Below are positions 45,774 through 55,239 of a stretch of 64,000 nucleotides of DNA, piece by piece. The notes under the pieces were generated by a model. That model worked only from the letters and a program-made list of their open reading frames with translations, was not told where the DNA came from and searched no databases. The first letter of the stretch is position 1, and each line of letters begins with the position of its first letter. A program made the translations under genes and the position numbers. Source of the DNA: Tetragenococcus osmophilus (GTDB taxonomy: Bacteria > Bacillota > Bacilli > Lactobacillales > Enterococcaceae); assembly GCF_003795125.1 (NCBI RefSeq), contig NZ_CP027783.1:1302001-1366000 (forward strand), written 5' to 3'.

Positions 45774-47327
45774 ATGGATTATATTATTGGAATGGATATT
45801 GGTACGACGAGTACAAAAGCTGTTTTATATGATTTGAAGGGGACAGTGATCACAAATACCAGTGAATCTTATGAACTTCATCGCGATGCGATGGACATGG
45901 CTGAACAAGAACCCGAAGATATTCTAACAGCAGTAACTACTACTTTAAAAAGGATGATCAGCCAGATTGATTGGAAAAAGGATAGGTTGCGAACAGTTTC
46001 TTTTTCTAGTGCGAACCAAAGTTTGATTGCCTTAGATGAAAATTATCAACCACTAACACGCATTATTACGTGGGGAGATACAAGAGCAGCACCTGCTGCT
46101 AAAAAGATTAAAAATTCAGATCAAGGACAAGAATTATATGAACGTACAGGAACACCGATTCATCCAATGTCTCTATTATGCAAAATCTCATGGTTAAAAG
46201 AAGATGTACCTGAAGTATACAATAAAGCAGCTTATTACTGTGGGATTAAAGAGTATGTTCTTTATCGTTTATTTGGGATATGGCAAATGGATGTCTCTGT
46301 TGCAAGTTGTACTGGTATGTATAATATATTTGAACTCCAATGGGACGAAAAAGCTTTAGAGTTAACAGGCGTTAGTAAGGAACAATTGCCTAAAGTAGTT
46401 GATGCTTACGAACAATTTTCCGGAATGAAAAAAGAGTATGCTACAATTACAGGTTGTCCACAAGATGTTACTTTTGTTCAAGGTGCATTTGATGGGGCCT
46501 TGTCTAATTTAGGCGTTAACGCCATCGATGAAGGTGTGGCAGCTGTCACTATTGGGACATCAGGTGCCATCCGAATGGTTAGTGACCATCCAGTAATCGA
46601 TCCAAAGGGACGAATTTTTTGCTATGCTTTAACTAAAAATTTGTGGGTTATTGGTGGTCCAGTAAATAATGGTGGTGTTGTTTTTTCTTGGGCAAAAGAC
46701 AACTTATTTGACGCTGAAAAAAGTACAGCTGACCTTTTAGGAAAAGACAGTTATGACTTATTGACTGAAGTTGCTTCCCAAGTTCCTGCTGGTTCAGACG
46801 GTTTGTTATTTCATCCATTTCTTGGAGGAGAACGTGCGCCTATTTGGGATGCCAATGCTCGAGGTTCCTTTTTTGGCTTAGCTCAAATGCATACGCGAGC
46901 TCATATGGTTCGTGCTGTTCTTGAAGGCATTGTTTATAATTTATATACCGTTCTTTTAGCATTAGAAGAAGTCCTAGGTCAGCCAGACTCCATTTTAGCA
47001 ACGGGCGGATTTGCTCGTTCGGAATTATGGCGTCAAATGTTATCTGATGTTTTTGAAAGACCAGTAACTATCCCTCAGGCTTTTGAATCATCTTGTTTAG
47101 GGGCCGCTGTTGTGGGTATGAAATCTATTGGCGTGATCGAAGAATTAGCTGAAGTCAAAAACTTTGTTGGCGAAACAACAACTTACGCTCCTAACCCTGA
47201 ACATTTCAATGTTTACCGAGAACTTGTTCCGATTTACATTCGATTAACTCGACAATTGCAAACAGAATATCAAACCATTGCTGATTTCCAACGAAGGTAT
47301 GCAGAAAACGGCGAGGACGCCGATTAA
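45774..47327 (+). CDS. gntK: Gluconate kinase GntK, FGGY family
   Basis: A 517-residue carbohydrate kinase. The phosphate-1 motif is GMDIGTTSTKAVLYD and the C-terminal domain has ATGGFARSELWRQML. In this genetic context it should phosphorylate gluconate to 6-phosphogluconate for the pentose phosphate pathway. It is the second gene of the gnt operon. GAAGGG lies before the start. Confidence 0.93.
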   Translation: MDYIIGMDIGTTSTKAVLYDLKGTVITNTSESYELHRDAMDMAEQEPEDILTAVTTTLKRMISQIDWKKDRLRTVSFSSANQSLIALDENYQPLTRIITWGDTRAAPAAKKIKNSDQGQELYERTGTPIHPMSLLCKISWLKEDVPEVYNKAAYYCGIKEYVLYRLFGIWQMDVSVASCTGMYNIFELQWDEKALELTGVSKEQLPKVVDAYEQFSGMKKEYATITGCPQDVTFVQGAFDGALSNLGVNAIDEGVAAVTIGTSGAIRMVSDHPVIDPKGRIFCYALTKNLWVIGGPVNNGGVVFSWAKDNLFDAEKSTADLLGKDSYDLLTEVASQVPAGSDGLLFHPFLGGERAPIWDANARGSFFGLAQMHTRAHMVRAVLEGIVYNLYTVLLALEEVLGQPDSILATGGFARSELWRQMLSDVFERPVTIPQAFESSCLGAAVVGMKSIGVIEELAEVKNFVGETTTYAPNPEHFNVYRELVPIYIRLTRQLQTEYQTIADFQRRYAENGEDAD

Positions 47328-47377
47328 AATTTGTTGTTTTAAAAAGAATAAATAAAAACGTAAGTGAGGGATAGATT

Positions 47378-48325
47378 TTGGACACAAGAGCAGTTGTTAT
47401 CAATCAATATGGTGGTAAAGATCAGTTAAAAGAAAGTACAGTGTCTTTGCCTAAATTAGAGGAAAATCAAGTTTTAGTTAGTGTTCAAGCAACTTCTATC
47501 AATCCGATCGATTGGAAACTGCGGGAAGGTTACTTGCAACAAAAATATCCTTGGGATTTCCCAATTGTTTTAGGTTGGGACGTTGCTGGTGTCATTGTTG
47601 ATGTTGGCCAAGAAGTAACAAACTGGCAAGTAGGAGATAAAGTATTTGCTCGACCACAGACAACTAGATTTGGCACTTATACCGATTACACCATCGTTAA
47701 TGAAAATCTTTTAGTTTCAATCCCAGATAATACTTCTTATAAAGAAGCTGCAGCAGTTCCATTGGCTGGGTTAACTGCTTATCAAGTATTATTTGATCAC
47801 GGGGAATTAGAAGCAGGGCAAAAAGTCTTGATACATGCTGGTTCAGGAGGCGTAGGAACCTTTGCTATTCAATTAGCTAAACTACAAGGTGCTTATGTTT
47901 ATACTACTGCTAGTAAGAAAAACCATGAATTATTACAATCATTAGGTGCTGATGAAACGATTGATTATCATACGACCGATTTTACTGAAGTAGTATCACA
48001 AGCTGATTTAGTCTTGGATGCTCTAGGTGGGAGTAAAATGCAGCAACAAAGTATGGAAGTACTTAAACCTCATGGTTATTTAATTAGTCTATCTGCCATT
48101 GAAGATCCATCTTTAGCAAAAGAAAAACAAATTAACGCTAAAGGCATTTGGTTAGATGAAAATGGAGAGCAATTGCAAGTGTTAGCAGATTATATGAAAA
48201 ACGATCAACTAAAAAGTGTACTTGCAACTTCTTATCCATTATCTCAAAAAGGAATTTATCAAGCTCATGAACTAAGTGAAACTAATCATGCTGTAGGCAA
48301 AATTGTGATTGATAATGAATCATAA
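47378..48325 (+). CDS. NADP-dependent quinone/alkene-type oxidoreductase (MDR superfamily)
   Basis: A 315-residue medium-chain reductase without zinc ligands. The N-terminal GroES-like part has GWDVAGVIVDVG, and the cofactor loop is AGSGGVGTFAIQLAK. The start is TTG at 47378, eight bases after GTGAGGG. The substrate is not known; relatives reduce quinones or unsaturated carbonyls. It begins 51 bases after gntK and could be part of that transcript. Confidence 0.87.
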   Translation: MDTRAVVINQYGGKDQLKESTVSLPKLEENQVLVSVQATSINPIDWKLREGYLQQKYPWDFPIVLGWDVAGVIVDVGQEVTNWQVGDKVFARPQTTRFGTYTDYTIVNENLLVSIPDNTSYKEAAAVPLAGLTAYQVLFDHGELEAGQKVLIHAGSGGVGTFAIQLAKLQGAYVYTTASKKNHELLQSLGADETIDYHTTDFTEVVSQADLVLDALGGSKMQQQSMEVLKPHGYLISLSAIEDPSLAKEKQINAKGIWLDENGEQLQVLADYMKNDQLKSVLATSYPLSQKGIYQAHELSETNHAVGKIVIDNES

Positions 48326-48331
48326 AAAAAT

Positions 48332-48376
48332 AAAAAACTGGCTATTGCTGTTATTGTTGCAATAGCCAGTTTTTTA
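48332..48376. terminator. Bidirectional terminator
   Basis: AAAAACTGGCTATTG pairs perfectly with CAATAGCCAGTTTTT. It separates two convergent genes. Confidence 0.9.
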
Positions 48377-49654
48377 CTATGATTTGATAGAAGCACTGGA
48401 AACACTATCGACATCTGCGCTTTCAGAAGCACTAGATACACTATCAACTTCTGAAGTCGCTTGTTCTGAAGCTCCGGATACACTATCAACTTCTTCTTGT
48501 TTCTTTGAAGCACTAGAGGTTGCATCGACCTCGACAGTTTCATCTTTGGCTAGTCTTTGCCCTGTTTGTTGTAGATACCAATCAATAATAGGTTGAAAAT
48601 CTAATACATATTCGTTAACACCCATATAATTTCCTGTGTCATCGTGCATTGCTTGGTAACTATGAACTACGTATTTATCTGGACCATGTGTTGGTACATG
48701 GATACGAACAACGTCTTCATTTCCATGACGTAGTTGTGAAAGCACCCATTTGACATTTTTATAAGTAGCAGGTGGATGACAATTTGCTAATGGGTTTCCA
48801 ACTTGTCCAGGTACACGGCCAGCAAACATTTCTTCTTTATCTTCTGTATAGTTATAGAATAAAAATTGATTATTGCTATCAGCAAATGTCAATTCCATTG
48901 GCATTGAAGCAAGTAAGGCATTCAATTGGTTTACCGTTAAGATTCCACGGTTTAGCTTCACATAAGTGTCACCTTGAACTGCATCTATTTTTTCGCTTGC
49001 TTGTTCTACCCAATCTTCAGCAGACATGTCTACGCCTTCAATAGTCGTATCGATTTTACCAGTTGCTTCTAAATCTTCTTCAGCTGATAAATCCTTTTGT
49101 GGTTCGTTGATTGAAGAAACCACTTTAATAAATTTTACAAATTTTTCTAAGCAAGTTTGTAAGAAATCAGTTGTTCCTTGTTCTTTTAAATTATTTTGTT
49201 CGTCAAAAGCTTCTTTTACTTTACCTAAAAGAAATTCATTACCTGGCATCACAATAGCGTTTACCCCAGGAGCTTCTAAAATTTGGCGTAAATGCAATTG
49301 GGCACGTGAAGAACCTTGATCATAGTAAGAAGCGCCTACTAACATAACTGGTTTATTTGAAAGAGGTTGAATCTTAAATGATAACCATTCAAGGACGCTT
49401 TTTAGTCCAGCTGGGATTGTATGATTATGTTCAGGAGTTGCGATGATAACACCATCAGCTGCTAAAATTTTGCGGTTCAGTTTTTGAATAGGTGCGCTAT
49501 TGGTTTGATCGTGGCTTTGATTAAATAATGGAATATCTTTAATTTCTAAAATTTCAATATCTACAAATGACTCGAAATGTTTTTTAATGTATTGCAGTAA
49601 TAAACGATTATAGGAAAAATCAGCGTTAGAACCTACAATTCCAACTAATTTCAT
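48377..49654 (-). CDS. NADPH-dependent FMN reductase fused to a PAS domain and a D-x-x-S-x-A-S repeat tail
   Basis: A 425-residue protein. Residues 1-185 are a flavodoxin-like FMN reductase ([14 protein letters not shown], and [21 protein letters not shown]). After an acidic linker, residues 235-365 match the PAS_10 type found with DUF438 ([13 protein letters not shown] and [13 protein letters not shown]). The tail, about residues 375-425, has four imperfect repeats: [32 protein letters not shown]. They resemble the D-x-x-S/T-G-A-S/T sites where ApbE attaches FMN. A second FMN reductase gene lies 21 bases upstream. There is no signal peptide, so it acts in the cytosol. Confidence 0.85.
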   Translation of the reverse strand: MKLVGIVGSNADFSYNRLLLQYIKKHFESFVDIEILEIKDIPLFNQSHDQTNSAPIQKLNRKILAADGVIIATPEHNHTIPAGLKSVLEWLSFKIQPLSNKPVMLVGASYYDQGSSRAQLHLRQILEAPGVNAIVMPGNEFLLGKVKEAFDEQNNLKEQGTTDFLQTCLEKFVKFIKVVSSINEPQKDLSAEEDLEATGKIDTTIEGVDMSAEDWVEQASEKIDAVQGDTYVKLNRGILTVNQLNALLASMPMELTFADSNNQFLFYNYTEDKEEMFAGRVPGQVGNPLANCHPPATYKNVKWVLSQLRHGNEDVVRIHVPTHGPDKYVVHSYQAMHDDTGNYMGVNEYVLDFQPIIDWYLQQTGQRLAKDETVEVDATSSASKKQEEVDSVSGASEQATSEVDSVSSASESADVDSVSSASIKS

Positions 49655-49675
49655 AATAAAAAACTCTCCTTTTTT

Positions 49676-50284
49676 CTAAATGGTTTCCCAATTAAAATTT
49701 TTTGCTTCTTGTTTATTGGCTTCATGTGCATTTGTTAGTTGATTTGTAAGGTCAACAAAAACTTGAAAATCTTCGAATAAACCATTGAGTTTTTTCACTT
49801 GCTCGTGTTCGATTAATGCGTTTTCTTCGTCAAACGCTTCTAGTGAATGTCCAAGTAAAAATTCTGAACTAGGCATAATCCGGGCTTTTAGTTCAGGCGA
49901 ATCTAGGATTTGACGTAGGTGAGACTGAGCACGTGAAGAACCAAGTGTTCCATAAGAAGCGCCAGTGATCATGACAGGCTTATCTACAAAAGGATAAATG
50001 CCATAAGAAAGCCAATTTAATGCGTTGGTCAAAGCAGCTGGGATTGAATGATCATATTCAGGTGTGCTAATAATAACCCCATCTGATTGACTAATTTTTT
50101 CGGCTGCATCTTTTACAACTTCTGGTAATTGGTCAGTTTCTGGTTTGTTAAAAAGAGGAAAATCTCGAATTTCCATTAACTCAATACTTACTTTATCTGA
50201 GAAATGCTTTTGCATAAATTGTAATAATTTTCGATTGGTAGAATTATCTGAATTGGTTCCTACTAATCCAATAAAATGGTTCAT
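49676..50284 (-). CDS. NADPH-dependent FMN reductase
   Basis: A 202-residue flavodoxin-like reductase. It is a shorter paralogue of the preceding protein's N-terminal domain (shared VGTNSDNSTNRKLLQ, STPEYDHSIPAALTNALNWLS and GSSRAQSHLRQIL). It lacks the PAS and repeat parts. AAAGGAC lies before the start. It is the first gene of a two-gene minus-strand operon, which suggests tandem duplication followed by domain gain in the second gene. Confidence 0.88.
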   Translation of the reverse strand: MNHFIGLVGTNSDNSTNRKLLQFMQKHFSDKVSIELMEIRDFPLFNKPETDQLPEVVKDAAEKISQSDGVIISTPEYDHSIPAALTNALNWLSYGIYPFVDKPVMITGASYGTLGSSRAQSHLRQILDSPELKARIMPSSEFLLGHSLEAFDEENALIEHEQVKKLNGLFEDFQVFVDLTNQLTNAHEANKQEAKNFNWETI

Positions 50285-50511
50285 AAAAAACGTCCTTTCT
50301 GTCGAATAGTATAGTCGTAACCGCTATACCTTGTTACACTTTTCATTATAAATATTTCACAAAGAAAGTCAATGATTTACTGTTTTTTTGTTATAAAAAG
50401 CGTCATTTCAACGGATGACAATAATGAATTTTTTGTAAAATATAACACAGGAAGACAGCTGTAATAAATTAAGTTTTTTTATAAACTTGCTCTTGTAAAA
50501 AGCGCTTTTAG

Positions 50512-50709
50512 ACTTATGTACTGAAAATGACCCAGTACATAACTTCGATCGACTTATGTACTGAAAATGAATTCAGTACATAGGTTTGGTGAAGTTACGT
50601 ACTGAAAATCTAGTTCAGGACATGAATCTGTTAAACTTATGTACTGAAAAAAGCTTCAGGACATGGATTTTGCAAACTTATGTACTGAAAAAAGCTACAG
50701 GACATAAGT
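50512..50709. repeat. Five tandem hairpin units of about 41 bp
   Basis: Units begin at 50512, 50552, 50593, 50635 and 50676 (spacing 40, 41, 42, 41). Each opens with a form of ACTTATGTACTGAAAA and closes with TTCAGTACATA or CAGGACATAA, so each can fold on itself. The first two are near-perfect palindromes; in units 3-5 CAGTACAT has become CAGGACAT. The rest of the 50285-50781 gap is AT-rich and contains a palindromic AAAAAGCGCTTTT at about 50497-50509. Confidence 0.9.
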
Positions 50710-50781
50710 TTATTGCTGGGCACCCTTAATGATTCAGTGAGTATAGTAAGCAAAGGGATATTATTGAAACAATCAATATCG

Positions 50782-51486
50782 TTACTTTCGGCTTTGTTTT
50801 ATTTTTTCCAAGGATTTTGGTGATAATTTTCCAATGTCCTTTAATTTGGTTTCGATCAAGTCTAATACAATTTCTTGATCTTTTTGATTATTTACATAGT
50901 CATACTTTTCTCTGTCAATGGTTAATAAAAGGGTAGGAGGATAGCCATTTGCCCACTTTTCATAGGCATGATGGACACGATGATAGTAATCTGTTAACCC
51001 GGGCTCACGTTTGGTGCTTTCCATTTCACGACCTCGTTTTTGGATTTCGTTAATGGCGTGGTCCGAATCAATTTTTAAGTAAATAACTAAATCAGGCAAA
51101 CCATTCCAAGGAATACCATTAACATTTGCTTGCATTTCTTGTGATAAGGTAACATATACATTAAAGTCTTCTTCGCCGATTTCGCCATGATCATGTAATT
51201 GAGAAGCCATAACAAAATCAGACTCTAAAGAAGAATCCATGACTGCATTTTGTTGTGTGATAGCTTGTCGTAGTTGTTGGTATCGGAAAGCTAAAAAAGC
51301 GATTTGTAAAATGACTCCATTAGATTTGCGGCTTTTTTCGCCGGAGGAGTAAAATTTCTCCAACATATTTAGAATAAGCCCGTTATTTTCTACATCTTCA
51401 TAGTAAACGGGAGCTTGGAGATCGTTAGCTAAAATTTTTGCTAGTGAGGTTTTTCCAGCGGCAATAGTTCCCATAATGTAAATCAT
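50782..51486 (-). CDS. Deoxynucleoside kinase (dAdo/dCyd kinase family)
   Basis: A 234-residue kinase. The P-loop is GTIAAGKTS, and MDSSLESDFVMA and the LID segment RGREMESTKREPGL fit bacterial deoxyadenosine/deoxycytidine kinases. It salvages deoxynucleosides. The C-terminus is extended by about 20 lysine-rich residues. GAGGGGAC lies before the start on the minus strand. The long gap with hairpin repeats lies just downstream. Confidence 0.85.
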   Translation of the reverse strand: MIYIMGTIAAGKTSLAKILANDLQAPVYYEDVENNGLILNMLEKFYSSGEKSRKSNGVILQIAFLAFRYQQLRQAITQQNAVMDSSLESDFVMASQLHDHGEIGEEDFNVYVTLSQEMQANVNGIPWNGLPDLVIYLKIDSDHAINEIQKRGREMESTKREPGLTDYYHRVHHAYEKWANGYPPTLLLTIDREKYDYVNNQKDQEIVLDLIETKLKDIGKLSPKSLEKIKQSRK

Positions 51487-51841
51487 TGTATGTCCCCTCC
51501 TTTTGTTACTTATTTTCTCAATAGTAGCTAGCTTTTGTCCAGTAGAAAGCGCTAAAATAATGGATGAAAAAAATTTAATAAAATAAATTAAAAAGCTAAA
51601 AGAAAAAGTGTTTTATTTTAATCTAACTTAAGAAATTGTGTTTTATAGCGCCTTTCATGCTGTTAAATTATTCTCTGTTTTCTAATTTTATTAGAAATAA
51701 TTTAGTTTGTGCATTTGTCTAATAGTTGGATTATTGACTAAATAGTGATGGAAAACTAAAATTGAGCTCGTCGTTTCATATAAATGAAGCAAAAATAAGG
51801 GTTCATATCATGAGTATGGATTGAAAATTTGGAGGGTTATC
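51487..51841 (+). other. Divergent regulatory region between the nucleoside kinase and dtpT
   Basis: AT-rich, 355 bases. GAAAGCGCTAAAA (51545-51557) resembles half of a cre site near the kinase start. The dtpT promoter is at 51734-51762 (listed separately). I see no gene. Confidence 0.5.
51734..51762 (+). promoter_or_regulatory. Promoter of dtpT
   Basis: TTGACT (51734-51739) and TAAAAT (51757-51762) with 17-base spacing, 80 bases before the start. Confidence 0.7.
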
Positions 51842-53311
51842 ATGGACTCAAGTAAAAAGGATGCCTCTTTTTTAGGACACCCTCGTGGTCTTTCGACATT
51901 GTTCTTTACTGAAATGTGGGAAAGATTTAGTTATTATGGTATGCGTGCCATCTTGTTATATTATATGTATTATTCAGTTGCAGATGGCGGGTTAGGTTTT
52001 GATCGAAGTACGGCTTCGGCGATTATGTCGATTTATGGTTCGTTAGTGTTTCTATTAAGTGTTGTTGGCGGTTATTTGAGTGACCGCATTTTGGGAAGTA
52101 GGCGTACGGTATTTATCGGCGGCGTTATGATCATGTTGGGTCATATTGCTTTAGCCTTACCATTTGGACAAGCAGCACTTTTTGTTTCTATTATATTAAT
52201 CGTTTTAGGTTCCGGCCTGTTAAAACCTAATATTTCTGAAATGGTCGGAGATTTATATGATGAAAAAGATCTAAGAAGAGATGCTGGATTTAATATATTT
52301 GTTTTTTCTACCAACTTAGGTGCTTTTATCGCTCCACTTTTTGTTGGTTATTTAGGCCAAGAAGTTAACTTTCATTTAGGCTTTTCATTAGCTGCAATTG
52401 GAATGTTTTTTGGTTTATTACAATATGTACTTGGTGGAAAAAAATACTTGCCAGAAGAAACATTAAAAGCACGTGATCCTATTCAAACAGAAGAAATCAA
52501 GCCTTTAATACGTAAAAGTATTTTAGCTATTGCGGCGATCGCTGTATTAGTCATTGCTATGCAAATGGCAGGGATACTAAATATTAACAATGTAATTAAT
52601 TTGATCACTATTTTTGCTGTAGTTATTCCGATTTATTATTTTGTTATGATTATTAGAAGTAAGAAAATTACGTCGACTGAACGCTCGCGTGTGTGGGCTT
52701 ACGTTCCGTTATTTATTGCTTCTGTCCTTTTTTGGTCAATTGAAGAACAAGGTTCAGTTGTATTGGCTTTGTTTGCTGAAGAACGTACATATCTATCGCT
52801 CTTTGGCTTTACAATTCCTTCGAGTTGGTTCCAAACATTGAATCCTTTCTTTATTATGATTTATACGCCGCTTTTTGTTATGTTGTGGACGAAACTGGGT
52901 AATAAACAACCAACTTCTGCTAAAAAATTCACTTATGGTTTATTCTTTGCAGGAATTTCATTCTTGTGGATGATGCTACCAGGGATATTATTTGGCACCG
53001 ACGTTAGAGTTGGCCCTCAATGGCTATTGATGAGTTGGGCGTTGGTCATTATTGGAGAAATGCTAATTTCACCTATTGGACTTTCAGTAACAACTAAGTT
53101 AGCTCCTAAGGCATTCCACTCTCAAATGATGAGTATTTGGTTCTTAAGTGATGCTGTGGCGCAAGCTATTAACGCACAAATCGTACGCTTGTACAGCCCA
53201 GGAACTGAAGTTATGTACTTTGGCGTTGTTGGGGTTGTCACAGTTGTCTTTGGTATATTGTTATTACTTTTGGTTCCACGCATTCAAAGGTTAATGAGTG
53301 GAGTTAATTAA
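51842..53311 (+). CDS. dtpT: Di-/tripeptide proton symporter, POT family
   Basis: A 489-residue transporter with about 14 membrane segments. The N-terminal [18 protein letters not shown] contains the ExxERFxYY proton motif, and [13 protein letters not shown] and a later SIEEQGSVV block are typical of the POT/PTR family. It imports small peptides. GGAGGG lies before ATG 51842. Together with the Opp system it shows strong use of peptides as nitrogen source. Confidence 0.93.
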   Translation: MDSSKKDASFLGHPRGLSTLFFTEMWERFSYYGMRAILLYYMYYSVADGGLGFDRSTASAIMSIYGSLVFLLSVVGGYLSDRILGSRRTVFIGGVMIMLGHIALALPFGQAALFVSIILIVLGSGLLKPNISEMVGDLYDEKDLRRDAGFNIFVFSTNLGAFIAPLFVGYLGQEVNFHLGFSLAAIGMFFGLLQYVLGGKKYLPEETLKARDPIQTEEIKPLIRKSILAIAAIAVLVIAMQMAGILNINNVINLITIFAVVIPIYYFVMIIRSKKITSTERSRVWAYVPLFIASVLFWSIEEQGSVVLALFAEERTYLSLFGFTIPSSWFQTLNPFFIMIYTPLFVMLWTKLGNKQPTSAKKFTYGLFFAGISFLWMMLPGILFGTDVRVGPQWLLMSWALVIIGEMLISPIGLSVTTKLAPKAFHSQMMSIWFLSDAVAQAINAQIVRLYSPGTEVMYFGVVGVVTVVFGILLLLLVPRIQRLMSGVN

Positions 53312-53326
53312 TTAAAATTATTTTTT

Positions 53327-53364
53327 ACTAGCAGTCTTATAGTATTTAAGGCTGCTAGCTTTTT
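53327..53364 (+). terminator. Terminator after dtpT
   Basis: ACTAGCAGtC pairs with GgCTGCTAG, followed by CTTTTT. Confidence 0.82.
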
Positions 53365-53523
53365 GTATTGAGCTATTTATAGAATATAGCCATCCTTTTT
53401 TAGAAGATATAAAAATTTACATTTTTTACGTTGCCTTTTGATATGGAATTTAGCACTCATTTGTTATAATGTAAGTTGGTTTTGAATAATTCAAGTTAAT
53501 TCGTAAATGAAAGAGGGAACAAG

Positions 53524-55239
53524 TTGAGCATCTTTAAAGATTTTAAGCGATATAAAATTCTTATTTTAACCGTACTTATCTTAACTTTTGCCAATACTAT
53601 CGGTGAATTGTTACTACCTAAAATGATGTCACAAATTATTGATATCGGAGTAGCAAATCAAAATATCACTTATATTTTAAGATTAGGGGCAGTCATGATC
53701 GGGGTAACCTTGGTTACCATTGTAGTTAGAGGTTCAGCTGCTTATTTTTCTGCTAAAACATCGATGTTATTTTCAAGAGATTTAAGAAAACGTATGTTTA
53801 ATAAAGTAAACCGAATGACATTTGATGAAACAGAATACTTTAGTATTTCTTCATTAATTACACGTACAACAAATGACGTTGCCCAAATTGAACAGTTGGT
53901 ATTAATGGCTTTGCGTCCTTTAGCCAGGGCGCCGTTAACTTTTATTGGTGGATTATTGATGGCCTTTACTACCAGTGTTCGCTTGTCTTTAGTGGTCTTC
54001 ATTAGTTTACCGTTTTTAGCTATTGTATTATATTTTGTTATTAAAGTTGTAGTCCCTTATTTTCCTCGCTTGCAACAAGCTTTAGACCACATCAATCTTT
54101 TACTCCGTCAACGTCTAACAGGATTAAAGGTTATACGAGCTTTTTCTAGGGATAAACAAGAAGAAGAGACTTTTGAAGAGGCTAATGAAAGATATTATCA
54201 AATTGGCTTAAAAGTTAACAAAGTCATGCAGACGATTAATCCGATCTTAATGCTTATTTTAAATTTAACCATCGTTATTACTCTATTTCTTGGTGCCCGT
54301 TATGTTCAACAAGGGATTATGTCTATTGGGGCATTGATGGCTTTTGTCCAATATATTACCCAAGTACTAAATTCTGTAATTATGGTGACACGTATGATGA
54401 CAATGCTACCTAGAAGTGTAGCTTCTATTGATCGTATTAATGCTGTATTGAATTATCCATCACGTGCAGTAGGCGGCAGTGATGTATTAAACGACCCTAT
54501 CACTTCTGTAGAAGCAAAGGATTTAACTTTTTATTATCCAGACGCTAATCGTCCTGCTTTGAAGCAGTTGAATTTTTCTATCCATAAAGGAGAAGTTTTA
54601 GGTATTATTGGAGGTACTGGTTCAGGGAAATCGACCTTATTGAAATTATTCATGCAATTTTATGATCCTACAGAAGGACAGTTGCTGATTAATGGTCAAC
54701 CAATTGATACGTTAAATCCAGAAAGCGTACGTGAGAAGATTAGTTATGTGCCACAGCAAAATTACTTTTTCTCAGAAAGTGTTCGCGGAAATCTATTCTA
54801 TAGTAATCCAGACGCAACAGATGAACAGATGCTTGATAGTTTAGAAACAGCTCAAGCCACGCAGTTTTTGCCTAGAGAAAAACCACTGGAAAAAACGGTA
54901 GCACGGGGCGGCAGCAACTACTCAGGAGGTCAGCGTCAACGTTTAGCTATTTCTCGTGCGTTAACGCGTCATGCTTCCTTGTATATTTTCGACGATTCAT
55001 TTTCAGCACTTGATTATAAGACCGATTATGAATTACGTTTGGCCTTACAAGGAAAACTTGATGATACTGCGACGATAATCGTGGCTCAAAGAGTTGCTAC
55101 TATTCGTCATGCGAATAAAATTTTGGTATTAGAAAATGGACAAGTGCAAGGACTAGGTTCTCATGATGAATTGATGCGTAATAACCAAATTTATCGGGAA
55201 ATCGCTATTTCTCAAGGAGAAGGAGAGGAGCCTAAATGA
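53524..55239 (+). CDS. Heterodimeric ABC exporter, subunit with degenerate ATP site
   Basis: A 571-residue half-transporter with six membrane segments and an ABC domain. Walker A GGTGSGKST is normal, but Walker B reads IFDDSFSALD (Asp for Glu) and the H-loop AQRVAT (Gln for His), which marks the degenerate site of EfrAB/LmrCD-type exporters. It starts with TTG after AGAGGG. Its end overlaps the partner gene by four bases (ATGA). Drug or lipid export is likely. Confidence 0.9.
   Translation: MSIFKDFKRYKILILTVLILTFANTIGELLLPKMMSQIIDIGVANQNITYILRLGAVMIGVTLVTIVVRGSAAYFSAKTSMLFSRDLRKRMFNKVNRMTFDETEYFSISSLITRTTNDVAQIEQLVLMALRPLARAPLTFIGGLLMAFTTSVRLSLVVFISLPFLAIVLYFVIKVVVPYFPRLQQALDHINLLLRQRLTGLKVIRAFSRDKQEEETFEEANERYYQIGLKVNKVMQTINPILMLILNLTIVITLFLGARYVQQGIMSIGALMAFVQYITQVLNSVIMVTRMMTMLPRSVASIDRINAVLNYPSRAVGGSDVLNDPITSVEAKDLTFYYPDANRPALKQLNFSIHKGEVLGIIGGTGSGKSTLLKLFMQFYDPTEGQLLINGQPIDTLNPESVREKISYVPQQNYFFSESVRGNLFYSNPDATDEQMLDSLETAQATQFLPREKPLEKTVARGGSNYSGGQRQRLAISRALTRHASLYIFDDSFSALDYKTDYELRLALQGKLDDTATIIVAQRVATIRHANKILVLENGQVQGLGSHDELMRNNQIYREIAISQGEGEEPK

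Noticed and set aside
48384-49319. Plus-strand reading frames opposite the flavin reductase gene
   Set aside because: They lack ribosome sites and mirror the coding repeats of the real gene.
50512-50709. The repeat array as a CRISPR
   Set aside because: Both halves of each unit are related by symmetry, the intervals are only about 8-10 bases, the repeats diverge, and no cas genes are near.
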